Source of the DNA: Corallincola holothuriorum
GTDB lineage: Bacteria; Pseudomonadota; Gammaproteobacteria; Enterobacterales; Neiellaceae
Assembly (NCBI RefSeq): GCF_003336225.1
Contig: NZ_QPID01000002.1
Location: forward strand, 372,001-436,000
Direction: 5' to 3'
Length of the DNA stretch: 64,000 nucleotides
In this document: one piece after another, positions 57,231-64,000 of the stretch
Position numbering within the stretch: the stretch's first letter is position 1
How the letters are laid out: each line of letters starts with the position of its first letter
Position numbers and translations under genes: made by a program
Notes under the pieces: generated by a model
What the model was told of the DNA's origin: nothing
What the model saw: the letters and a program-made list of their open reading frames with translations, nothing else
Databases searched by the model: none

Positions 57231-57339
57231 ACCGCTGTGGTTATCGATCGCTTACTTAGCCACAACGAATTGGTGGCGAGATTATCCGGCATATTGCTGG
57301 AGACAACAAGTTATTAACAGGTATGAACCGTGTGCTGAC

Positions 57340-57906
57340 TCAGTGTTGCCACTGTAAGCCAACGACAGCGCCATTCTCATAATATCCGGTGCGCACCGGA
57401 TGCAGTGGTTTAGCGGCCAGGCCTTGTAACAAAATAGCCAAAACCGAACCATGGGTGACGACAACTATGGCTTGATTCACATGAGGCTTGACGATTTCAG
57501 CGAGAGTATTTTGGCTACGTTGCCAGACCTCTCTGACACTTTCGCCGCCGAGCGGAGCAGCATCGGGAGAGCCATCCACATGCAGATTACATAGTGCTAA
57601 CTGATGATGATCCATATCGGTCAGCTGCATCCCTTGCAGTGGGCCAAAATGGCGCTCTCTGAGTCCGCTGAGCGTGGTCAAGGGCAGTTTATGTTGCGCA
57701 GCTATGCATTGAGCGGTATGACTGCAGCGGGCTAAGTCACTGCTATACACTGCAGCTAAACAGGTGGTTTTCAGCAGCTCAGCAGCTTGTTTTGCTTGCT
57801 GTTTGCCGCGCTGAGTCAAGGGGCTGTCTAAGTGACCTTGCAGTCGATGTGTTTGGTTCCATGTTGTCTCACCGTGCCGCACCAAGTAGATATCTGTCGT
57901 TGCCAT
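57340..57906 (-). CDS. Histidine phosphatase, probably CobC (alpha-ribazole phosphatase)
   Basis: 188 residues. Phosphoglycerate-mutase-like phosphatase: catalytic LVRHGETTW, RLQGHLDSPLT, SDLARCSHTA, ERHFG and VVTHGSV with the second His. In the B12 pathway CobC dephosphorylates alpha-ribazole-phosphate. The identification rests on position: the gene lies just upstream of the B12 riboswitch and btu operon. By sequence it could also be a generic phosphatase such as GpmB. ATG 57906 is chosen from several in-frame Met because the family begins near MATTDIYLVRHGE; the ATGs at 57960 and above overlap the AEC gene. Confidence 0.6.
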   Translation of the reverse strand: MATTDIYLVRHGETTWNQTHRLQGHLDSPLTQRGKQQAKQAAELLKTTCLAAVYSSDLARCSHTAQCIAAQHKLPLTTLSGLRERHFGPLQGMQLTDMDHHQLALCNLHVDGSPDAAPLGGESVREVWQRSQNTLAEIVKPHVNQAIVVVTHGSVLAILLQGLAAKPLHPVRTGYYENGAVVGLQWQH

Positions 57907-57926
57907 GAGTAAGCACTGACCCCCTG

Positions 57927-58862
57927 TCAGGTATTTGGTAACAGCATCCACGCCAGCCAAGCACTCATACTGATGCTTGCTACTATCGTAGACAAAAGCA
58001 CAGCGGCTGCCACTTCAGCTTCGCTTTGCTGATGCTGGTGGGCGAAGGCGTAAGCATTGACTCCGACCGGCGTTGCTGCCAGTAGCACGGCAACAGCACC
58101 GTCTAAAAAATCGAGCTGCCATAGGAAAGTTACCGACCACCATACCAGTACCGGCATTAAGCCGACTTTGAGCAAGCTCATAATTAGCACCCGTGGTCCG
58201 AGTCCTGTTAGGGAGTATTTGCTGATAGCGATCCCTAATACCAACAAGGAGCAGGGGATCGCGGCGTCCCCAAGCCAGCTAAGAAGTTGCTGAATTGGTT
58301 TTGGTAGCATCAGCCCCATGCCGTTGGCAACAAACCCCAACAGCAAAGAAGCGACTAAGGGGGTGGTGAGGGTCTTCCTCAGTGCACGAAAAAACAGTCG
58401 CCAATGAGCCGTGTTGCTTCGTCCTAGCTCCAGAGCGATACCGCTGATGGTAAATAGCAACGCACTGTGAAAGGCGATGATCATAAATGCCGGCGCCATA
58501 CCGGGTTCACCAAATACAGCTAATACCGCAGGGATCCCTATCAGTACGTTGTTGGAGTAGGTTGACCCCAGCGCCACACAGGCGCGTTGTGGATGACTTA
58601 GGCGATAGCCACAGGCAAACCAGGCGATGGTGAAGATGATGAATTGGGGCAGGTAATAGCTGGCAAACAGTCCCCATGGAATGGACGAAGGCCACTGGGT
58701 ATGCAAGCTTCCGTTAAATAGTAAGGCGGGCACCAGCAGATTAAAGGTGAGCGCAGCGATCCCTTTGTAATGGTGCTCGGCAAAACCTGCAAAACGTCCG
58801 AGACAGCCGCCAATCAATATCATCAGAAAGACGGGCAGTAATATGGTGAAAACGGGTGCCAT
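57927..58862 (-). CDS. AEC-family (auxin efflux carrier-like) transporter
   Basis: 311 residues with about ten hydrophobic helices in two halves, matching the AEC/BART superfamily. Conserved parts: FNLLVPALLFNGSL near the start, ALGSTYSNNVLIGIPAVLA (the N-x-G/I-P motif of helix 4), and AATPVGVNAYAFAHQH in the second half. Related bacterial members export small organic acids; the substrate here is unknown. It lies 20 bases before the CobC-like gene on the same strand. A link with corrinoid metabolism is not supported by sequence. Confidence 0.85.
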   Translation of the reverse strand: MAPVFTILLPVFLMILIGGCLGRFAGFAEHHYKGIAALTFNLLVPALLFNGSLHTQWPSSIPWGLFASYYLPQFIIFTIAWFACGYRLSHPQRACVALGSTYSNNVLIGIPAVLAVFGEPGMAPAFMIIAFHSALLFTISGIALELGRSNTAHWRLFFRALRKTLTTPLVASLLLGFVANGMGLMLPKPIQQLLSWLGDAAIPCSLLVLGIAISKYSLTGLGPRVLIMSLLKVGLMPVLVWWSVTFLWQLDFLDGAVAVLLAATPVGVNAYAFAHQHQQSEAEVAAAVLLSTIVASISMSAWLAWMLLPNT

Positions 58863-59112
58863 GATGCCAGTGGGTTACGAAGTGATGACATTACTTTAGG
58901 GCGGATCTCATTTAAGAACAATGAATTAGGCTTCTCTTAGGTTGTCTTTCGCTATTTATTGGCTGTGGCTAAAAAAAGAGCGAAATAGATCACACCTTGA
59001 ACCAATAATCATACTGGTAGTGCCATGGCCTCACTTTTTTCTCATAAGGTAGTCAGACAAAAATTTATAACGAAAAGAATCGCACTAGCGAACAAACACT
59101 GGGAGAAGCGCA

Positions 59113-61002
59113 ATGAGTGACAAAAAGGAGCTATTTCATCCGTCTGCTGAAGTGATAGCGAATGCCACAATCAAAGATTACGACAGCCTGTATCAACGTT
59201 CGATTGAAGATCGAGAAGGTTTTTGGGCGGAACAAGCCAATGAGCTTGAATGGTATGAGCCCTGGGATAAGGTGTTGGATGACAGCAATAAGCCATTTTT
59301 TAAATGGTTTAGTGGTGCTAAAACCAACATTGTTCACAACGCCATTGATCGCCACCTGCATAATGCCACCCGCAATAAACTAGCCATCATATGGGAAAGT
59401 GAAGCCGGTGAGATGTGCAGTTATTCCTACTATGCATTGAACCGTGAAGTGAGCCAGATGGCCAACACGCTGAAAAGCATGGGGGTGAAGAAAGGCGACA
59501 TCGTTACTATCTATATGCCGCAGATCCCTGAGCTGGTGTTTGCTATGTTGGCCTGTGCCAAGATCGGTGCCGCTCACTCGGTCGTTTATGGTGGTTTTAG
59601 TTATGAGGCCCTTGCTGCGCGGATTGCCGATGCCAACAGTCATGTATTGATCACCGCGGATGGTGGCTGGCGCCGGGGTAAACCGACCAATTTGAAAGCG
59701 ATCGCCAATGAAGCGATGAAGCGCTCGCCGACAATTGAAGTGTGCATCACGGTTAAATACAACCAACTGGACGTGGAAATGGAGTCAGAGCGTGACTTCT
59801 GGTATCACGATTTGAAAGCCTTACCGATCGCATCACCTAAGTGTGAAACGGAAGTGCTTGATTCCGAAGATATGCTGTTTGTGCTCTACACCTCGGGCAC
59901 CACGGGTAAGCCGAAAGGCATGGTACATACCCACGGCGGCTACAGTGTTTATACCGCGACCACTCACCGTATGGCATTCGACATTAAACCTGACGATCGT
60001 TGGTGGTGTGCAGCTGATCCCGGCTGGATCACTGGCCACAGCTATATCGTCTATGCACCGTTGATCAACGGCTCGACCATCATGATGTATGAAGGTGCGC
60101 CAAACTACCCGTACCCCAATCGCTGGTGGCAGATGGTGGAGAAGTATGGCATCAACGTGATGTATACCTCACCGACCGCGATCCGTGGCCTGATGCGCTT
60201 TGGCGATCAGTGGCCGAAGCGTCATGACCTTTCTAGCCTGCGTCTGTTGGGGAGTGTTGGCGAGCCGATTAATCCAGAAGCATGGCGTTGGTTTTACGAC
60301 GTGATTGGTGGCAGTCGTTGTCCGATTATTGATACCTGGTGGCAAACTGAAACCGGTGGTTTCATGATCTGTCCGTTACCTATTACCCCGTTAAAACCGG
60401 GCTCGGCAACCAAGCCTTTTTTTGGTAATGAGATTGGTGTGGTGGATGACAATGGTGATGAAGTGCCGGCAGGGGAAGAGGGTAAGCTGGTGATTAAGAA
60501 CCCTTGGCCTGGTATGGCACGGACGATCATGGGGGATGACCAACGCTATGCCGATCTTTACTGGGGTGATTATGGCGACAAGGAGTATTACAAAGCCGGT
60601 GATTCGGCGAAAGTCGATGATGATGGCTACATTTGGGTCATTGGTCGCATGGATGAGGTACTCAAAGTTTCCGGTTATCGTTTAGGTACCGCAGAAATTG
60701 AGAGTGCGTTAGTGAGTCACCCATTGGTATCAGAAGCGGCTGCTATCGGTTTACCCCACGAACTGAAAGGTAATGCGATCCATACTTACGCCATTCTGAA
60801 AGAGGGCGTTGCCGGTACCAATGAACTGGCGCAGGAGTTAAAAGCGCATGTGGCGGCAGAGCTTGGTCGTATTGCTCAGCCGGAAGATGTCACTTTTGTT
60901 GATGCATTACCGAAGACACGTTCAGGCAAGATCATGCGGCGAGTATTGCGCGCCCGAGCCTTGGGGCAGGATGAGGGCGATCTCAGCACGTTGGAGGAGT
61001 AG
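59113..61002 (+). CDS. acs: Acetate-CoA ligase, AMP-forming
   Basis: 629 residues. Activates acetate to acetyl-CoA via acetyl-AMP. Motifs: P-loop YTSGTTGKPKGM, the hinge/substrate region DTWWQTETGGFM with the Trp that limits the pocket to small acids (as in Acs, not PrpE), YWGD..YYKAGDSAKVDDDGYIWVIGRMDEVLKVSGYRLGTAEIE-type regions and the acetylatable Lys in PKTRSGKIMRR. It lacks the usual N-terminal stretch of about 20 residues, like a shorter Acs subfamily. GGGAGAAGCGCA precedes the ATG. A partial CRP-like site (AGCGA-N6-TCACA, 58979-58994) lies upstream, but no -10 box is correctly placed. Confidence 0.88.
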   Translation: MSDKKELFHPSAEVIANATIKDYDSLYQRSIEDREGFWAEQANELEWYEPWDKVLDDSNKPFFKWFSGAKTNIVHNAIDRHLHNATRNKLAIIWESEAGEMCSYSYYALNREVSQMANTLKSMGVKKGDIVTIYMPQIPELVFAMLACAKIGAAHSVVYGGFSYEALAARIADANSHVLITADGGWRRGKPTNLKAIANEAMKRSPTIEVCITVKYNQLDVEMESERDFWYHDLKALPIASPKCETEVLDSEDMLFVLYTSGTTGKPKGMVHTHGGYSVYTATTHRMAFDIKPDDRWWCAADPGWITGHSYIVYAPLINGSTIMMYEGAPNYPYPNRWWQMVEKYGINVMYTSPTAIRGLMRFGDQWPKRHDLSSLRLLGSVGEPINPEAWRWFYDVIGGSRCPIIDTWWQTETGGFMICPLPITPLKPGSATKPFFGNEIGVVDDNGDEVPAGEEGKLVIKNPWPGMARTIMGDDQRYADLYWGDYGDKEYYKAGDSAKVDDDGYIWVIGRMDEVLKVSGYRLGTAEIESALVSHPLVSEAAAIGLPHELKGNAIHTYAILKEGVAGTNELAQELKAHVAAELGRIAQPEDVTFVDALPKTRSGKIMRRVLRARALGQDEGDLSTLEE

Positions 61003-61024
61003 TCCACGTTTGTAGCAGTAAATG

Positions 61025-61050
61025 AAGGCCGGTTTTGACTGGCCTTTTTT
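61025..61050 (+). terminator. acs terminator
   Basis: 9-bp stem AAGGCCGGT/ACTGGCCTT with one G-U pair and TTTG loop, followed by a T-tract. Confidence 0.85.
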
Positions 61051-61101
61051 CTGAATGTTTTATTGACTGTGCTGATGTTTAAGGCTGCGAGAGGAATTGA
61101 G

Positions 61102-62088
61102 ATGACAGAGAGCAAGATCGCCTTTGTGACTGGTGCAACCGGATTTCTCGGCGGTCACTTGGTGCGTCAGTTAACCGATACGGGTTGGACTGTCTACGCA
61201 TTAAAACGTGCCAGTAGTGATACCAGTGCGCTTGCTGATCTTGCTGTTTTTTGGATTGAAGCCGACTTGCTGGATATCGACAGCATTGAGGAAGCATTGC
61301 CAGCTCATTGTGATGCCCTGTTCCATGTTGCCTCAGATACCAGTGTGTGGCGGCGCCATGATGACAGGCAAACCCGCATCAACATTGATGGCACGCGGGC
61401 GTTACTGAAAATGGCTGAACGGCAACGTATTGGCCGCTTTATCTATACTTCGAGTATTTCAGCTTATGGTTTTCATCAAGGCGTCATTAATGAGCAAAGC
61501 CAGAAGCTAGGTAAAAACAGCGGTGTTAACTATTTACATACCAAATGCTGCGCAGATCAAATGGTGATTGAAGCCGCTGGGCGTTTGGACACGGTGGTGC
61601 TCAACCCTTGCCATATTATGGGGCCGGGTGATCGACACAATTGGATGCAACTGTTTCGCTTGATCAAAACCAACAGGCTGCCAGGGATCCCTCCCGGCGG
61701 CGGCCCTTTCTGCCACGTGGCAGAAGTGGCACGTGCCCATATTTCGGCTTATGAGCAGGGGCGACGAGGTGAAAACTATATTCTTGGTGGGCAGTACCAC
61801 CAGATGAAAGAGGTCTGTGAGCAGATCGCAAAGCTTCAGCGGGTGCCACTGTCAGCCAAGGTCATCCCTGCATCATTCTTACTGCTGATTGGTTACTGCA
61901 AGCAGGCATTGGCAGCACTGACCAACAGGGAGCCAGATATTACGCCAGAAAAAGCTGCCATGGTGTCAAAAAAAGTGATGGCGGATAGCCATAAAGCAAG
62001 GGAGCAATTTGGTTATAACGATCAGGTGCCACTCACACAGATTTTGAGCGAAACTAACGACTGGCTCGTTGCAAAAAAACTTATATAG
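61102..62088 (+). CDS. NAD-dependent epimerase/reductase (SDR, DFR-like)
   Basis: 328 residues. Extended short-chain dehydrogenase: Rossmann motif VTGATGFLGGHLVRQL, ALKR loop, HVASDTS, YTSSISAYG with Ser, then the catalytic Y-x3-K as YLHTKC, and LNPCHIMGPGD. Features such as GGGPFCHVAEVARAH match dihydroflavonol-4-reductase-like and 3-beta-hydroxysteroid dehydrogenase-like bacterial enzymes whose substrate is unknown. ATG 61102 is supported by GAGAGGA at 61089-61095. A Tyr-Lys spacing of three and the preceding Ser fit an active enzyme. It follows acs after a terminator, so it is separately transcribed. Confidence 0.85.
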   Translation: MTESKIAFVTGATGFLGGHLVRQLTDTGWTVYALKRASSDTSALADLAVFWIEADLLDIDSIEEALPAHCDALFHVASDTSVWRRHDDRQTRINIDGTRALLKMAERQRIGRFIYTSSISAYGFHQGVINEQSQKLGKNSGVNYLHTKCCADQMVIEAAGRLDTVVLNPCHIMGPGDRHNWMQLFRLIKTNRLPGIPPGGGPFCHVAEVARAHISAYEQGRRGENYILGGQYHQMKEVCEQIAKLQRVPLSAKVIPASFLLLIGYCKQALAALTNREPDITPEKAAMVSKKVMADSHKAREQFGYNDQVPLTQILSETNDWLVAKKLI

Positions 62089-62305
62089 TCTTGCATTGTT
62101 AATAAGTGTGTCAGAAAATTTAACACTGTTTTGTACGGCTCGTCTTGGTTCACACTATTCCCCGTAACTTAGTGCTTTTCCATCGATTTTCATCATATTT
62201 TCGAAATATTGCCTAATATTCTTAGGGTGGTTTGCCGATAGAGCTTTGAAGTTCTGAATAACAAATCTGTTACTGCTGTTAACGCAACGAGGTTGGGTTG
62301 TCTTT

Positions 62306-63922
62306 ATGAATCTGCTTAAAACACTTTCTATTGGTAAAAAAATTGCCATCATTACCGGCGTATCGGTAGCAAGCTTTGTGGTGTTGCTATCGGTTATCAG
62401 TACCAATGTGAGTGATAACTCAGAACGATTGTCTGAATTGAAAGAACGTTTGTATCCGATCCTGCAGGAGGCTCAGTCGAGCGTTGTTGCCGTTAATCAA
62501 GTGGCCGAAGGGCTGAGAACGGCGGTGATGATTGGCGAAGAAGATATGTTGGAGGGCGCGGATGAACAGATGGCTGCGCTGAAAGCAAGTTTAGAGGTGT
62601 TGAACGGCTACGGCGCTGACAGTAAGGCATTAGCTGATATATCCAGAAATTTGAATAGCTATTTTAATAGCGCCAGAGCATTAGCCTTTGGCATGATTGA
62701 AGGCACAGTGTCGATGGAGCAGATGGCCTCCCAAGCCGCAGCCAGCAACGCTGTCCTGGAAAAACTTCAGAATCAACTTATCGAGTTTCGCAGCCAGGCG
62801 CAAATGGCTGTAGACGAGCGTGTTGAACAAGCGAATCAAGCCAGCCAATGGACCTTGGGCTTTTCTATCAGCCTGGGGGTGGCGACGGTCATTTTGATTC
62901 TACTGATTGGCTGGTCTGTGTCTGCCAACATTACTAAAGGGATCCGTCAGGTTAGTCGTTCACTAGAGGAGATTGCCAGCGGTGATGGTGACTTAACTGT
63001 CCGGGTTAACTATGACGGCAAAGATGAGTTGGCTGATCTGGTGAGCTACTTCAATCAGTTTGTCGACAAATTGCAGGGGTTGATCCGACAAACGGTGGAT
63101 AGCGCGTCATCATTAGGTGATATGGCTGAGCAGTTATCTCGGGTCAGTGCACAGGCGAATGCCAATATCGCTTCTCAGACCAATGCGATAGATCAGACAA
63201 CCGGCGCATTAAACGAAATGTTTGTCAGTGTTGGTCATATTGCTGAGCATGCGGCAGAGGCCTCTAATTCCGCATCGCAAGCCAGCGGTGACTCCAGTCA
63301 AGGACTGACATTGATGGAGGCAAGTGTTGGCTCTATTAACGAGTTGGCTGTTGAAGTCGAAAAGACAGCTGGCGAAATCTCTCGGCTGGAAAGCTACACC
63401 AGTAACGTTGGCAGCATTCTCGATACCATCCGCGGTATCGCTGAGCAAACCAACCTGCTGGCATTGAATGCTGCGATTGAGGCGGCGCGTGCCGGTGAAC
63501 AGGGCCGAGGTTTTGCCGTTGTTGCTGATGAGGTGCGTTCGTTGGCGAGTCGCACTCAGGATTCAACGCAGGAGATCCAGCAGGTACTGGAAGAGCTGCA
63601 AAACGCGTCAAAGTCTGCGGTTGAATCGATGAGCCGGGGTACAGATATGGCAAGCCACAGCGTTGAGCAGGCAGAGCACACCGGAACATCACTCAACAGT
63701 ATTACTAACCAAGTAGAAGCGATCTCGGGTCTTAATGACCAGATCGCGGCAGCAACAGAAGAGCAAAATCAGACGTCAGAACTGATACGTACTTATGTTG
63801 AGGAGATCCAACTGATGGCGCAGGACGCGATGAGTAGCACCTCTGAGCTGGAGGGCGTTAGCCAATCACTTGTGGATGTGAATGAACAGCTGTCGCAAGT
63901 GGTTAATCAGTTCAAGGTGTAG
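62306..63922 (+). CDS. Methyl-accepting chemotaxis protein
   Basis: 538 residues. Membrane helix 1 (about 12-32), a short periplasmic sensor with helices (about 35-185), helix 2 (about 190-212), HAMP (about 213-265) and the signalling hairpin with tip [21 protein letters not shown]. It ends ...VNQFKV with no CheR-binding pentapeptide. It shares the cytoplasmic domain closely with the first receptor (18607-20241) while the sensor halves differ, as expected of paralogues for different ligands. The ATG at 62306 begins [12 protein letters not shown]; the ribosome-binding site is weak (GAGG at 62290). Confidence 0.92.
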   Translation: MNLLKTLSIGKKIAIITGVSVASFVVLLSVISTNVSDNSERLSELKERLYPILQEAQSSVVAVNQVAEGLRTAVMIGEEDMLEGADEQMAALKASLEVLNGYGADSKALADISRNLNSYFNSARALAFGMIEGTVSMEQMASQAAASNAVLEKLQNQLIEFRSQAQMAVDERVEQANQASQWTLGFSISLGVATVILILLIGWSVSANITKGIRQVSRSLEEIASGDGDLTVRVNYDGKDELADLVSYFNQFVDKLQGLIRQTVDSASSLGDMAEQLSRVSAQANANIASQTNAIDQTTGALNEMFVSVGHIAEHAAEASNSASQASGDSSQGLTLMEASVGSINELAVEVEKTAGEISRLESYTSNVGSILDTIRGIAEQTNLLALNAAIEAARAGEQGRGFAVVADEVRSLASRTQDSTQEIQQVLEELQNASKSAVESMSRGTDMASHSVEQAEHTGTSLNSITNQVEAISGLNDQIAAATEEQNQTSELIRTYVEEIQLMAQDAMSSTSELEGVSQSLVDVNEQLSQVVNQFKV

Positions 63923-63975
63923 ATAAACCATAGGTGCCGTTAGAGCGCCCATCCTATTTCCGTTTGGAGAATGAA

Positions 63976-64000
63976 ATGAAACTAAAAGCACTTACCGTGT
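63976..64000 (+). CDS. Start of a further gene, cut by the window edge
   Basis: GGAGAA (63966-63971) precedes ATG 63976, and the eight visible codons read MKLKALTV, a possible start of a signal peptide. Nothing more can be said. Confidence 0.5.

Noticed and set aside
57340-57906. Phosphatase under control of the B12 riboswitch at 57078-57230
   Set aside because: The riboswitch lies downstream of this gene on the same strand, so it cannot act on its transcript; position near btu genes is only suggestive.

Overview
The window looks like chromosomal DNA of a free-living, probably marine, gammaproteobacterium of the Alteromonadales/Shewanella/Vibrio kind. This rests on gene content and order: tolC divergent from nudF-yqiB-cpdA-yqiA-parE (the enterobacterial order), pepA-holC-valS divergent from lptF-lptG, rraB next to plsC, a Kdo kinase, PilU, OmpW, MipA, KdkA, CRP/FNR-type operators, a rhombosortase remnant and many c-di-GMP and chemotaxis proteins. 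No species can be named from sequence alone. Most of the window is ordinary core genome. No CRISPR array, rRNA, prophage or intact transposon is visible.

Layout. 1-6.7 kb: a small Cys-rich membrane protein, tolC, then the nudF-yqiB-cpdA-yqiA-parE run. 6.8-13.8 kb: three consecutive c-di-GMP signalling proteins (PAS-GAF-GGDEF-EAL; periplasmic TPR plus degenerate GGDEF; sensor-HAMP-GGDEF-EAL) separating parE from parC (13.9-16.3 kb). 16.4-20.3 kb: kdkA, plsC-rraB, a chemoreceptor. 20.4-21.1 kb: an AT-rich CxxxCxxCC (YkgJ-type) gene bounded by complementary 7-mers and followed by an attC-like half-site, resembling an integron cassette. 21.3-29.1 kb: valS, holC, pepA, lptFG, RDD protein. 29.2-31.4 kb: tRNA-Leu(CAA) and a secreted protein with a BACON-like domain. 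31.6-36.2 kb: S41 protease, OmpR-type regulator and histidine kinase in one overlapping unit, then a periplasmic DJ-1/PfpI protein. 36.4-40.8 kb: two small membrane proteins, MipA, RibA, secreted alpha-amylase. 40.9-43.7 kb: pilU, then a 5'-to-5' junction joining a truncated rhombosortase to a truncated secreted nuclease. 43.7-50.3 kb: thioredoxin-fold protein, MBL lipoprotein, SYLF lipoprotein, ompW with two perfect FNR boxes, and a sugar-binding-type lipoprotein paired with a sensor kinase. 50.6-58.9 kb: a B12 region (btuB; btuD-btuC-cobQ-btuF) with two cobalamin riboswitches, a CobC-like phosphatase and an AEC transporter. 59.1-64 kb: acetyl-CoA synthetase, an NAD-dependent epimerase/reductase, a second chemoreceptor and the first codons of another gene.

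How parts work together. The btu genes form an uptake route: BtuB in the outer membrane, BtuF in the periplasm, BtuCD in the inner membrane, under B12 riboswitch control, with CobQ and perhaps CobC for corrinoid remodelling. The protease-regulator-kinase genes and the binding-protein-kinase pair look like two envelope-sensing modules. CRP/FNR-type operators positioned at -41.5 relative to plausible -10 boxes were found upstream of the first small gene, the amylase and ompW. Several starts were moved from the longest frame because a good Shine-Dalgarno and family length agreed; four of these chosen starts are TTG (nudF, the first GGDEF-EAL gene, amylase, cobQ).

Limits. All calls come from reading motifs by eye. 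Operators, terminators, attC-like sites and the truncation junction need computation or experiment; the deciding tests are named in the findings.
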